Counted from the first letter of the stretch, positions 23,789 to 32,544 are shown. The stretch is 54,069 bases of DNA from Clostridiales bacterium (GCA_014799485.1 JAAVHY010000019.1:1-54069), one strand, 5' to 3'. The notes: generated by a model not told the origin, from the letters alone. A program made the numbers and translations.

Positions 23789-24955
23789 TTGGAACACACG
23801 GCTAAGAAACGTGCCAACGGCGAAGGCAATATTCGCAAACGGAAGGATGGCCGCTGGGAGGGGCGCTACACGGCGGGCCGCGACCCGGTGACCGGCAAGG
23901 CCATCTACAAAAATGTGCTGGCCAAAACGCAGAAAGAGTGCAAGGAAAAACTGGAGCGGGCAATTGAGAAAAACGTGAAAGTGGATGTAGTCCGCAGCGG
24001 CAAATACACCGTGGCTGAGTGGGTGCGGTTGTGGTTCGAGACCTACTCCAAGCCGTCCATCCGGGAGCAGACAGCGTATTATTACAACAATTACATCGAG
24101 AAACACATCGTCCCAGGCATCGGCAGTATCAAGCTGGACAAGCTCACCACCTTGCAGATCCAGCAGTTCTACAACAAGCTGAAAACTTCCGGGCGGGTAC
24201 AGCGGTACGAGCATATCGAGCTGAAGGACAAAGGGCTGAGCAACCGCTTCATCCGAGGTGTCCATGGTGTTCTCAACTCTGCGTTGGAGCAGGCAGTGAA
24301 GGAGCGGCTCATTACCACTAATCCGGCGGAAGGGTGCAAGCTCCCGAAAATCGAGAAGAAGGAGATGAAGGTGCTTCTGCCGGAGCAGATCGGCGCTTAC
24401 CTCCAGGAAGCCAATAAGCGCGGCCTGCTCCCGGCGTACTACCTGGAGCTGACCAGCGGTCTGCGACGGGGCGAGCTGTTGGCCCTCCTCTGGACTGACC
24501 TTGATGTGGAGAATATGACTATCTCCGTGACCAAGCAGGTGAACCGGATTAACGGCCAGCTGAAGGTGAGCCAGCCCAAGACCAGCAACTCCATCCGTAC
24601 CATCCCTATCCCGAGGCAGGCTGTGGATCTGCTGATCCTGGAACACGAGAAGCACCCGGACAATCCGTATATGTTCCCCTCGTCCAAGACTGGGACGATG
24701 TACGACCCGGACTCCTTCCGGCACACCCACGAAAAAATCCTTGCGGCGGCAGGGATCGAGCATATCCGCTTCCACGATCTACGTCATACCTTCGCGACAC
24801 TGTCCTTGCAGAATGGGGTGGACGTAAAGACTCTCTCTAACACCTTGGGCCACTACAGCGCAGGCTTCACCCTGGACACCTACACCCACGCCACCCAGCG
24901 GATGAAGCGGGAGGCGGCAGACACCATTGGGAGCGTGATTGATCAGGCAATGTAA
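23789..24955 (+). CDS. Tyrosine site-specific integrase
   Basis: The 388-residue protein has an AP2-like arm-binding domain (GEGNIRKRKDGRWEGRYTAG), a SAM-like core-binding domain (from about residue 65), and the catalytic domain with Arg226 (SGLRRGE), His329-Arg332 (HDLRHT) and Tyr365 (LDTYTHA). It is therefore complete. The only start after the upstream stop at 23774 is TTG 23789, which follows GAAAGGAG with almost no spacing, so translation may be weak or coupled to the previous gene. It would integrate and excise the surrounding element; its att sites are not obvious here. Confidence 0.92.
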   Translation: MEHTAKKRANGEGNIRKRKDGRWEGRYTAGRDPVTGKAIYKNVLAKTQKECKEKLERAIEKNVKVDVVRSGKYTVAEWVRLWFETYSKPSIREQTAYYYNNYIEKHIVPGIGSIKLDKLTTLQIQQFYNKLKTSGRVQRYEHIELKDKGLSNRFIRGVHGVLNSALEQAVKERLITTNPAEGCKLPKIEKKEMKVLLPEQIGAYLQEANKRGLLPAYYLELTSGLRRGELLALLWTDLDVENMTISVTKQVNRINGQLKVSQPKTSNSIRTIPIPRQAVDLLILEHEKHPDNPYMFPSSKTGTMYDPDSFRHTHEKILAAAGIEHIRFHDLRHTFATLSLQNGVDVKTLSNTLGHYSAGFTLDTYTHATQRMKREAADTIGSVIDQAM

Positions 24956-24973
24956 ACAAACCAACAAGAAAAG

Positions 24974-25018
24974 GCAGCAGATACGGACAGGAGAATCCTA
25001 TCCGTATCTGCTGCTTTG
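24974..25018 (+). terminator. Integrase terminator
   Basis: A 14-bp perfect stem GCAGCAGATACGGA with a 13-base loop, followed by TTTGCT, 18 bases after the integrase stop. The remaining gap 25019-25248 carries no gene and leads to the next ribosome site. Confidence 0.75.
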
Positions 25019-25248
25019 CTATGTCCTTCTCCTCTTGATACGGGTTGTAGCCTAAGCTGTGTGTGACGGTATTAGGTCGTAAAAAGTGGACAATAGCCAG
25101 AAAAAATGGGGCCATGTACAAATTAAGGGGGGAATATTTTGTGTTGTTCAATGCATTATAACATACAATTCTGGATAGCATTTAGGTAGCTTTGCTTTGC
25201 GGATCTCAGCTGTAGGGAATATTGACGAAAAATAAGGGAGGTGATACA

Positions 25249-27375
25249 ATGTTCCCGTTAGGGGAGATTATTATGAAAATTGACAAATTACTTATAAGCA
25301 GTGCGATGCTTGCTGCAATGTGCGAAAAGACTGGCGCAGATAACTTAAAAATGCTGGAGTCCTTTGTGCTTGTCTGTCTTGCAGATATATGTGAACCTAA
25401 GGAAACAATCCCTAAAGACAAGATACTGATAATGCTTGACGAGCGGTTTGCGCTACGTTCGATGCCTGAAGCGGTCTTGGATAAAATACTTTCGCGAATC
25501 GCAAACGGTGGTTCCCGTATTGTGCGTGAAACGCGTTTTACAAGAGTTGGACATCAATTTGAGCTTGTCCAAAGACCGATGCGCCAAGCCTGCACCTTCC
25601 GCGAACAAGAGGAAAAAGCCAGACGTGATACAGAAGATGTCATAAATGCATTGATTTCTTGGATGCAAAATAACACGACAGCGGCGAAGCCAACTATTGA
25701 TGAGACAAAAAAATATCTTGGTAGCTTTTTTGAAAGCAATGGTTTTGATATTTTGTTTGAACCAGAGGAGCTGCGAGGGGCAACTATACGCAATACGGAT
25801 GAAATCAATTACCAGATAGGCCGCTTTATTTTGTCAGCGCAAGAACATGATTCCAATTTGTTCGAAAAAATAGTTGCGATAGCCCAAGGAATGGTATTAG
25901 CTTCCGTCATATATGTAGATACTACCCCTGCATCTAAATTAACTGCACGCCGACGTTTGACTGAGGTAGATGTTTTTCTTGACACGACTTTCTTGCTATA
26001 CGCTTTGGGCTATAAAACGCCAGATCAAAAGCACACAGCAGATGTATTGTTAGACCTTCTGCAAACCAACGGAGCTAATTTATATGTATTCCAAGATCAT
26101 TTTGCTGAAATTGTAGAAATACTGAATTCGTTTAAGGACAAAGATGCATATGATCAGAAAAATGGGCAGATACTTGAATCGCTTATCGAAGATGGATACA
26201 CTTCAATCGAAATTGACAGCGAAATAAGAAACTTGAAAAGCAGCCTGATGCAACTGGGTATTAATATTGCTCCCGAGACACGATATACAAACACGAATGG
26301 GGAATTGATTCAGAATAGAGATGCATATATTGACTATGTTGGTTTGAAGGATTATCTGATCAAGCAAATTCCCCAATACGGTAAACACCCGAAAATGCTT
26401 GAAAACGATGTGTCTGCCATTGGAGCTATTATGGTAAAGCGTGCTGGTGTAACATACACGGATATTGAATCGTGCAATGCAATATTTGTAACGACAAACT
26501 ACACTCTTGTTCGGAAGGGGAATCAATTTCTTCATTATTCTCCCTATTCTATGCACATTGCTCCAATTATTAGCGACACAGATTTGACAACCATCCTTTG
26601 GATTAAATACGCTATGACGATGTGTGGCGAGATATCAAAATTGCAATTGGTTGAACACGCTCGAGCGGCGTTGACCCCTTCGGCTTCGGTGATGGAGGCA
26701 TTTAACTCAATTGCTCAAAGAATGGTGAAGAAAGGGACCATAACTCAAGATGAAGCGGCCAATATACGTTATAGCGCATACGCAAGAGCAGAAATAGTAG
26801 CGATGTGTGGCGGAAATGCATCAATGCTGGATGATACTTCTATTTTGGCTGTTCGTGATCGAGTAAAGAAGCAGTATGCCACAATGGAATCAGAACGGGC
26901 TGATCAAGCCTACGCTTCTGCCCAACAAGCGCGTCGCGTTGCAAAAGCAGCAAAAGCTAATGCTGCTACGTCTGCAAGAGAATTAGAGGCAGTTAAGCGT
27001 AAAGGAAAGATTGAAATTGCAGCGCTTCGAAAAGAAGCAGAGAACAAAGCGGGGGAATATGCACACTTGTTTGGTCGCGCGGCAGAAATTGCAGTGGCCC
27101 TTGTGGTTTTGGCAATAATGATTGTAGCAGGGGGGGCGACTATAAAAGCTGGGGTTTCAACAACACTTAGCATACCAGGAGCTATAGCGCTTATAGCTGC
27201 TGTGATTAGTGCAGTTGTTTTATGGTTGCCGTGCTTTAAGCTATCAAAACAGCTGTATCGGATAATTTCAATCAAACTGTCTGCCAAATTTTATGCTATA
27301 GAGTTAAATAAACGCCAGAAAGAAATTGACAGAATAGCTTTGGTGTCTGGATTAGCGGAAGGTAGCAAGCAGTAG
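25249..27375 (+). CDS. Large membrane-anchored PIN-domain protein (putative defence or RNA-decay effector)
   Basis: The 708-residue protein starts at ATG 25249 with GGGAGGTGA upstream. Residues 1-235 are helical. A PIN-like nuclease core follows: VDVFLDTTFLLYALG (Asp245), DHFAEIVEIL (Glu287), ENDVSAIGAIM (Asp387), IFVTTNYTLV (Asn417 where PIN proteins often have Asp). Residues about 540-605 form an Ala/Glu/Lys-rich coiled coil, then two transmembrane segments (about 612-631 and 645-666) and a basic tail. It is AT-richer than its neighbours and lies alone beside an integrase. I recognise no named family; nuclease function is inferred from the acidic pattern. Confidence 0.6.
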   Translation: MFPLGEIIMKIDKLLISSAMLAAMCEKTGADNLKMLESFVLVCLADICEPKETIPKDKILIMLDERFALRSMPEAVLDKILSRIANGGSRIVRETRFTRVGHQFELVQRPMRQACTFREQEEKARRDTEDVINALISWMQNNTTAAKPTIDETKKYLGSFFESNGFDILFEPEELRGATIRNTDEINYQIGRFILSAQEHDSNLFEKIVAIAQGMVLASVIYVDTTPASKLTARRRLTEVDVFLDTTFLLYALGYKTPDQKHTADVLLDLLQTNGANLYVFQDHFAEIVEILNSFKDKDAYDQKNGQILESLIEDGYTSIEIDSEIRNLKSSLMQLGINIAPETRYTNTNGELIQNRDAYIDYVGLKDYLIKQIPQYGKHPKMLENDVSAIGAIMVKRAGVTYTDIESCNAIFVTTNYTLVRKGNQFLHYSPYSMHIAPIISDTDLTTILWIKYAMTMCGEISKLQLVEHARAALTPSASVMEAFNSIAQRMVKKGTITQDEAANIRYSAYARAEIVAMCGGNASMLDDTSILAVRDRVKKQYATMESERADQAYASAQQARRVAKAAKANAATSARELEAVKRKGKIEIAALRKEAENKAGEYAHLFGRAAEIAVALVVLAIMIVAGGATIKAGVSTTLSIPGAIALIAAVISAVVLWLPCFKLSKQLYRIISIKLSAKFYAIELNKRQKEIDRIALVSGLAEGSKQ

Positions 27376-27409
27376 CTCAATTGATGCTGCAAAAATAAGC
27401 GCAACAAGG

Positions 27410-27873
27410 CAGAAGGGAGCGGATAGGATTTTTCTATCCGCTCCACCTGCCTGTTTCATTGCGCTCCACCCACCATCTGCTGGAGGGAACCCCCCTCACC
27501 AGATGGTGGGGTAATAGAACAAGATGAAGGTAGAACAAATGAAACACCTTCCGCCGACATTTACCCATTCCACTTCTCCGCACACACGGTCTGTTCCCCC
27601 GTGTCTTTTCCGTCTGCCTTCTGAGAAACTCCCGCAGCGGGGCCAGATCCTGACGGGCACCCCGCACCTCCAGTACAACGTAGTATTCCTCACGGATGAA
27701 ATTGAACGGAAACCCCTAAAAAGCCTCCCCGTCCTGTCCGCTCCATTGTGTCCTATCAGCGTATGGGTCACGGTCTGGGTCTTAAACTGCCCCAGATTTT
27801 GACCCATACACTTTTGCGCCGAAAAAGTAACAAAAACGCCTGATTTCTTGCGAAATCAGGCGTTTCCTGGTGG
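27410..27873 (-). repeat. Right copy of the ~440-bp inverted repeat
   Basis: Its reverse complement matches 2602-3045 along most of its length. Its inner end is a hairpin around AGCGGATAGGA (27419-27444), its outer end overlaps the last codons of the serine recombinase. On the minus strand it holds an open frame (27667-27434) preceded by FNFIREEYYVVLEVRGARQD read through a TAG, which looks like a decayed protein gene rather than an insertion-sequence end. Confidence 0.75.
27834..27865 (-). terminator. Terminator hairpin after the serine recombinase
   Basis: AAACGCCTGATTTC / GAAATCAGGCGTTT, 14-bp perfect stem with loop TTGC, overlapping the recombinase stop codon. It equals the hairpin at 2609-2642. 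Confidence 0.65.
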
Positions 27874-29334
27874 CCCATTACCTACCATATCCGAACTATT
27901 CACATCATCAAGGGTTATCGTCTTTGTGCCGTCCTTATAGTTGAAGGTCAGAACGATTTTGTCATCGTACACAAACACAGCATTAACAAAACAATCAATC
28001 AGCCGTTGCCGTTGGGTTTCATCGTTTACATCGGTTTTTTTGTACTGGTCAAGGTAAAAGGCGATTTGCTCACGGGACAAAGCCGGGTTTTTGATTTGCT
28101 CCATTAAAATTTGCTGTTCAAGCTGGGCTTTCTGTTCCTCTAAGTCTGCAAGCCGCTGTTTCGTGGAAGCGGTGATAATGCCCATCTGGATCGCGTTCAG
28201 CATATTCTCAATACCCTTTTCCGCTTCGCCCAACTGCTTTTGCAAAAGTCTAAGGTCAAAACTCTCTTGCCCTTGCACGGCTAAGAGCCTGTCCGTGATC
28301 TGCTCCATCAGCGGCCCATTCATAATCAGGGCCATGGTTTGGTCTACTACGAGATTTTCTATCCAGTCCTTTTTGACCGCTCTTTTGTGGCACCCGGCTT
28401 TTTTCTTGGCACTGGCACATTTGTAATAACGGTATACTTTCCCGCCCGTTCCTGTGCCGCTCTCCCCAAACATGATTTTGCCGCACTCGCCGCAAAATAG
28501 CTTGGTAGTCAGTAAATAGCTTTCCTTGGCCTTGGCGGTAGCCGGAGCCTGTTTATTTTTGCCCATCCGCGCCTGTACCCGGTTAAAAGTATCTTCATCC
28601 ACCAGGGCCGGAACCCCGCCGGGGATAACCACATCCTGATATTTGTACTCGCCTATGTACTTCCGATTCTGTAACAGGGTGTTAAAACTGGGATATGCGA
28701 ACTTATACCCCCGTGACGTTTTCAGCCCCCTGGCGTTGAGGTCGTTGACAATTTCCCGGATAGTTTCGCCCTCGGCGTACCGCTTGAAAACCTCTTGAAT
28801 GATTGGGGCCGTGTCCGGGTCAATTTCCAACCGCTTGTCGGCCCCCAGCTTGTACCCCAACGGAATGCGCCCGCCGTTGTTCCTGCCTTTCAATGCGTTA
28901 TCCTTCTGCCCCCGGTGTATCTTCTCCGAAAGTTCTGCACTGTAGTATTCTGCCATACCTTCCAGCATGGATTCCAGAATAATACCCTCCGGCCCCTCGG
29001 TGATATGCTCGGTGGCCGATACCACCCGGACGCCATTCTTTTTGAGTATGTTTTTATAATGTGCGCTGTCGTAGCGGTTGCGGGCGAACCTGTCCAGCTT
29101 CCACACCAGCACCATGTCAAACAGGTGCTTGCCGCTGTCCCTTATCATCCGCTGGAAGTCAAGCCGCTTGTCGGTGTCCTTGGAAGCGGACAGCGCCCGG
29201 TCAATGTAGCTGTCAATAACCCGGATTCCGTTCCGCTCGGCGTACTCCTTGCACTCCCGAAGCTGGCCCTCGATAGATTCCTCACGCTGACGGTCTGACG
29301 AGAACCGGGCATAAATCACGGCGTTGGCGCTCAT
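27856..29334 (-). CDS. Large serine recombinase
   Basis: The 492-residue protein has the resolvase catalytic domain (VIYARFSSDRQREESIEGQ with Ser12/Ser13, and LVWKLDRFARNRYDS), a recombinase domain (KLGADKRLEIDPDTAPIIQE) and a zinc ribbon (CGECGKIMFGESG, YYKCASAKKKAGCHK), then a coiled coil. Such enzymes integrate and excise elements through short crossover sites. Its last residues (GNGPPGNA) run into the 440-bp repeat, so the C-terminus may have been altered by a junction. The upstream XRE gene overlaps it by four bases, giving coupled expression. Confidence 0.9.
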   Translation of the reverse strand: MSANAVIYARFSSDRQREESIEGQLRECKEYAERNGIRVIDSYIDRALSASKDTDKRLDFQRMIRDSGKHLFDMVLVWKLDRFARNRYDSAHYKNILKKNGVRVVSATEHITEGPEGIILESMLEGMAEYYSAELSEKIHRGQKDNALKGRNNGGRIPLGYKLGADKRLEIDPDTAPIIQEVFKRYAEGETIREIVNDLNARGLKTSRGYKFAYPSFNTLLQNRKYIGEYKYQDVVIPGGVPALVDEDTFNRVQARMGKNKQAPATAKAKESYLLTTKLFCGECGKIMFGESGTGTGGKVYRYYKCASAKKKAGCHKRAVKKDWIENLVVDQTMALIMNGPLMEQITDRLLAVQGQESFDLRLLQKQLGEAEKGIENMLNAIQMGIITASTKQRLADLEEQKAQLEQQILMEQIKNPALSREQIAFYLDQYKKTDVNDETQRQRLIDCFVNAVFVYDDKIVLTFNYKDGTKTITLDDVNSSDMVGNGPPGNA

Positions 29335-29687
29335 TGTTTCGATTCCTCCATCAGTTTTAATAGGGTGTCTTTCAACTTGCCATTGAACGGGGAAGTGGGG
29401 TCAAAGCACATTTCAATAAATTGCTTCATGTCCTCGCTGGTGGTATCCAGTTTGGGCTTGCTCTCATATAGCTTTCCTTCTGGCTGATCTGTGCGACAGG
29501 TCAGGTAGTCCATTGAAACATTAAAGTAGTCAGCCCACCATACAAGAATTTTCACGGAAGGGGCCGTTTTTCCCGCTTCCATTCTGGCAATCGTGGTTTG
29601 ATTTGTTCCGCATAGTTTGGCAATTTCCATTTGAGACAAGCGGGCGCTTTCCCGCAATTCCCGCATACGCTGGCCAATTTGATTCAT
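29331..29687 (-). CDS. XRE-family regulator coupled to the serine recombinase
   Basis: A 118-residue protein with a complete XRE helix-turn-helix in residues 5-60 (RELRESARLSQMEIAKLCGT, ARMEAGKTAPSVK) and a helical C-terminus. Its stop overlaps the recombinase start (ATGA). It probably controls its own promoter at 29712-29740 and thereby recombinase synthesis, as phage-like repressors do. Effector unknown. Confidence 0.8.
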   Translation of the reverse strand: MNQIGQRMRELRESARLSQMEIAKLCGTNQTTIARMEAGKTAPSVKILVWWADYFNVSMDYLTCRTDQPEGKLYESKPKLDTTSEDMKQFIEMCFDPTSPFNGKLKDTLLKLMEESKQ

Positions 29688-29711
29688 AATTTGTCCCCCT
29701 TTCTATAGTCT

Positions 29712-29740
29712 ATTTTAGCATAATTCCGCGCTTTTGTCAA
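29712..29740 (-). promoter_or_regulatory. Promoter of the XRE-serine recombinase operon
   Basis: Minus-strand TTGACA (29740-29735) and TAAAAT (29717-29712), 17 bases apart, 25 bases before the XRE start. Confidence 0.7.
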
Positions 29741-29771
29741 TGCTTAAATAGCATATTGTTGCATTTTCGGC

Positions 29772-29905
29772 CTATGCCCGTAGGGCATAAAAGTGTCAGC
29801 AATTCGGAGAATTGCGAAAGCGTACAACACCTTTGGCTCCGCCTTATGCCCAGGGCCGACAACTGCCCAGGCTCCACCCGTGGCGGGCCACCCCGTTCCG
29901 GCAGT
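29772..29905. repeat. Short palindromes between the XRE and S-layer-homology genes
   Basis: TATGCCC-GTA-GGGCATA (29773-29789) and GCAATTC-GGA-GAATTGC (29799-29815) are perfect short hairpins; another TATGCCC near 29847 and GTGG/CCAC arms near 29879-29891 follow. The gap 29741-29935 has no gene. They may be sites for the serine recombinase or its regulator, or simply repeat debris. Confidence 0.45.
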
Positions 29906-29935
29906 CGCATAAGGCCACTTTAATAACAAAAAATA

Positions 29936-29966
29936 CCCCCGCCATTTTGGTCAAAATGACGGGGGG
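29936..29966 (-). terminator. Terminator of the S-layer-homology gene
   Basis: CCCCCG-C-CATTTTG / CAAAATG-A-CGGGGG stem with one mismatch, just after the stop at 29978 on the minus strand. Confidence 0.65.
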
Positions 29967-29977
29967 AAATGTTATAT

Positions 29978-31060
29978 TCACTTTTTGTAAGCCCGATAGA
30001 GGAAAGTTACGATTTCTCCCCGGTTGCAAACCCTGTCCGGGGCAAAGGTGTCATTCCCGCCGTAGCCGTTGGTAACGCCCTTCTCCACCGCCCAGCTCAC
30101 AGCCTCGGCATAATCCGCGCCTTTGTCCACGTCAGTAAAACTACTGGCCTTTTCCGCTTTGGGCTTATCAAAGGCTTGCCAGATGTATTTAACGGCGGTT
30201 GCGCGGGTGCAAGGTGTGTTTTCCTTAAAGTTCTCGTCGATCATGCCCTTCTCGTAGGCCCAGTTGATTGCGTCCTGATAGGAGGCCGCCACGCTGACGG
30301 GGGATTTAGCAACACTCGGCTTGCCAGCCGCCCGGTACAAAAACGTAAGTATCTGGGCCTCTGTGCAGTCTACGCCCGGGGCGAACTTATCTTTGACCCC
30401 GTAGCCGTTGGTAATTTCGTTTTGTACAGCCCAGGCTACTGGCGCGGCGTAGTAGTCTGTGGGCTTCACATCGGAAAACGTGGGGACGGTGCTGGGTACC
30501 CCGTTCTTGTCGGCAAACACGACGTTGATTGCGTTATCAGGGTCATATTTTTCTCCCCGCCAGCAGACCAGATAGTTGGCTCCGGGAAAGAACTCATCAA
30601 TGAGCTCTTTGTCAACCAACTCACCATCCTTATTGGCGCGGATCCAATAACACGCAATACCAATAGGGGTATAAATCGTAACGTCACCGGCCGATTTCCC
30701 GCTCTCGGTGAGATAGTACGCATCTATTGAGAATTTCTCGCCTTTCTTTACATGAAAATCCAATTTGACATCGTCATTGATGAGGTAAGTCCAGAAGCTG
30801 CCAAAGCCGCCCTCCGAGTTGGTGATGTACCCAACGTGGTACTGAAATTCGTCCTCCGGCTCCACTGGATCATTTCGATGGTATTCCTGATTCCATTTTT
30901 CCGTTGCACTCTTCAGATCGTCATATCGGTCAGTCGATATAGGATCGAAGGAAATGCCCGCGTCCGTCACGGACACGGTGTCCCCTGCGGCAAACGCGGG
31001 GACAGCCAGCCCCAGGCAGAGCGCTAGGGCAAGCGCCAGGGAAAACAGTTTTTTCTTCAT
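29978..31060 (-). CDS. Exported protein with S-layer homology domains
   Basis: The 360-residue protein has a clear signal peptide (residues 1-25, LALALALCLGLAVPAFAA). The central region (about 26-190) has no recognised fold. Three SLH repeats follow: FSDVKPTDYYAAPVAWAVQN, then SYQDAINWAYEKGMI, then FTDVDKGADYAEAVSWAVEK with NGYGGNDTFAPD. SLH domains hold proteins to secondary cell-wall polymers. Inside the small mobile element it may be a surface or entry-exclusion factor. The promoter region 31061-31419 is partly taken by a predicted small RNA on the other strand. Confidence 0.85.
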   Translation of the reverse strand: MKKKLFSLALALALCLGLAVPAFAAGDTVSVTDAGISFDPISTDRYDDLKSATEKWNQEYHRNDPVEPEDEFQYHVGYITNSEGGFGSFWTYLINDDVKLDFHVKKGEKFSIDAYYLTESGKSAGDVTIYTPIGIACYWIRANKDGELVDKELIDEFFPGANYLVCWRGEKYDPDNAINVVFADKNGVPSTVPTFSDVKPTDYYAAPVAWAVQNEITNGYGVKDKFAPGVDCTEAQILTFLYRAAGKPSVAKSPVSVAASYQDAINWAYEKGMIDENFKENTPCTRATAVKYIWQAFDKPKAEKASSFTDVDKGADYAEAVSWAVEKGVTNGYGGNDTFAPDRVCNRGEIVTFLYRAYKK

Positions 31061-31223
31061 GTCAGTCTCTCCTTTTTCGATATTGTCTCAATGGTACGGC
31101 CCCTGGGGGTGGTACTTCCATTCCCGGCCCCCGCTGGGCTTTCCCATCGAGGCAAACAGAAAGCGGCGCGGGATATGAAAACCCCACACCGCATACATAC
31201 AGACACAAACCCCAAAACGGCCC

Positions 31224-31252
31224 TTGAATATAATAAGGAAAGCCGTTATAAT
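31224..31252 (+). promoter_or_regulatory. Strong promoter facing a non-coding region
   Basis: TTGAAT (31224-31229) and TATAAT (31247-31252), 17 bases apart on the plus strand. No gene lies downstream on this strand before 32221, and a hairpin follows within 90 bases, suggesting a small RNA. Confidence 0.6.
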
Positions 31253-31258
31253 GGAGTT

Positions 31259-31345
31259 GGCGCAGTTATACACTGTTGTGTGGGAGATATGGGCTCCCGC
31301 ATAGGGGTGTAGGGTGCTGGTAACACCCTACGCCCTGCCTTTATT
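31259..31345 (+). ncRNA. Candidate small structured RNA
   Basis: Starting just after the promoter, the segment folds into a hairpin with 8-bp stem (31279-31286 with 31294-31301) and a second with 12-bp stem (31304-31315 with 31323-31334), the latter followed by a weak T-rich stretch. A 17-codon frame (ATG at 31251) overlaps the -10 box and so cannot be translated from this promoter. It lies between the XRE gene end and the SLH gene start, antisense to the long SLH leader, which it could regulate. Confidence 0.4.
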
Positions 31346-31405
31346 TGCCTCGGTGACACTATTCTACACCATTTGTTAAAAAGACGCAAGGGTAAAATCA
31401 ATTGA

Positions 31406-31442
31406 GTTCCCCCGCTGTTTCATTGAGAAATAGCGGGGGAAC
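31406..31442 (-). terminator. Terminator overlapping the end of the long XRE gene
   Basis: GTTCCCCCGCT / AGCGGGGGAAC stem with a central loop; the stop codon of the XRE gene (31420-31422) sits in the loop and T residues follow on both strands. Confidence 0.6.
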
Positions 31443-32061
31443 TTTGTTGTGAATCATGGTTCTTTATTTTCTCGCTGTTTACCATCAGATCGGCAATTTT
31501 TTCGATTAAGGCTGAAACTGATCTTTCAAGTCGCCATCTTGGAATTAGCTCCACGATCTTTGCATCTTCTTTCTGCTTATCATCTGTCAGCCTATCATCA
31601 AAGCCAATTATTTTACTTTCGCTCAAGGAGCGAGTTGTATACACAAAAGAATCAAAACTTTCAATAAGTCCTTTAATAAAATCATGTTCAATAAGAAAAT
31701 TCAATATTTCTAATTGTGTTTCTGAAAACCTCTTGATTTTAGCAATAGCGCTGTCTTCCAAGCCCAAGACCTTCTTGATCGTCTTGTTTTCAGGTTGCAT
31801 ATCATTTGACAGGCAGAAAATATATTCGAGTGAAACATCAAAAACTTTTGCGTATGCAATTGCTAACTCGGGGGTTAGATTATTCGTCGAGTTTTCTATT
31901 GTCGATATCCGGGTTTCTCCTGATTTTCCTTCCAAACAAATTGCGACATGTGGAGCAAGTTGTTTGGCTGTTTTACTTAGTGACAGGTTGCGTTCAGTTC
32001 TCAATTTTTTAAGCCGTGGTCCAATATTTTCATTTACAGGTTTCGCCAAAGTCCTTGACAT
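31420..32061 (-). CDS. XRE-family regulator, 213 residues
   Basis: The N-terminal 80 residues form an XRE helix-turn-helix (GPRLKKLRTERNLSLSKTAK, ISTIENSTNNLTPELAIAYA). The longer C-terminus (about 85-213) is helical with no known domain. It is divergent from the FtsK/Rep operon starting at 32221, with a minus-strand promoter TTGACA then TATAGT near 32090-32118, so it is a candidate repressor of transfer and replication genes. AT-rich relative to the core genome, in keeping with transfer. Confidence 0.75.
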   Translation of the reverse strand: MSRTLAKPVNENIGPRLKKLRTERNLSLSKTAKQLAPHVAICLEGKSGETRISTIENSTNNLTPELAIAYAKVFDVSLEYIFCLSNDMQPENKTIKKVLGLEDSAIAKIKRFSETQLEILNFLIEHDFIKGLIESFDSFVYTTRSLSESKIIGFDDRLTDDKQKEDAKIVELIPRWRLERSVSALIEKIADLMVNSEKIKNHDSQQSSPAISQ

Positions 32062-32220
32062 GGATTTTCCTCCTCTCAGTAGGTATCACTATACAATACT
32101 ATTCGCCTCTTTGTCAAGTGCGATTTGTGCCTTTACAATACCTCCTCTATGTGATATCCTCTATACCAGAAAGGGGGTAAGTCAAACTGAAACAATCATG
32201 GAAAGGGGGTGAAATTAACT

Positions 32221-32544
32221 ATGAAGCAGTATCGGGACTATAGAGGGGACGAGGCTCACCCTGTAATTGACTTCCGACGGCGCAATCGTTATGTGGACGG
32301 AGCCAAAACCGACACGATGGAGAGCGTTTATACGATTCTGCGGGATTATGAGCAGATTGATGTTGCCGTGGAAGACAATGGGAAAATTATCTCGCAACAG
32401 CAAGTGCGCAATGCGGCAGATGAAGGAACTCCCATTATGATGAATTTCCACGACCTGGAAATTACTGTCCGCGGCAAATCGCCATGGGAAGTCCAGCCTA
32501 CAGGCCGGGCCAGCCAAGTTACTATGCCCAACAATGGGAAGTAA
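32221..32544 (+). CDS. Small protein at the head of the FtsK-Rep operon
   Basis: A 107-residue protein from ATG 32221, ten bases after GAAAGGGGGTGA; a GTG 12 bases upstream is less likely because it overlaps that site. It contains MESVYTILRDYEQIDVAVED, then a beta-rich region and a Pro/Gly tail. No family recognised. Position suggests an accessory replication or transfer factor. Confidence 0.55.
   Translation: MKQYRDYRGDEAHPVIDFRRRNRYVDGAKTDTMESVYTILRDYEQIDVAVEDNGKIISQQQVRNAADEGTPIMMNFHDLEITVRGKSPWEVQPTGRASQVTMPNNGK

Noticed and set aside
27410..27873. Insertion-sequence copy
   Set aside because: No transposase frame and no terminal inverted repeats or target duplication seen.
31251..31304. 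17-residue peptide (MELAQLYTVVWEIWAPA) as a small toxin
   Set aside because: Its ATG overlaps the TATAAT box, there is no ribosome site, and it lacks a membrane-spanning length.
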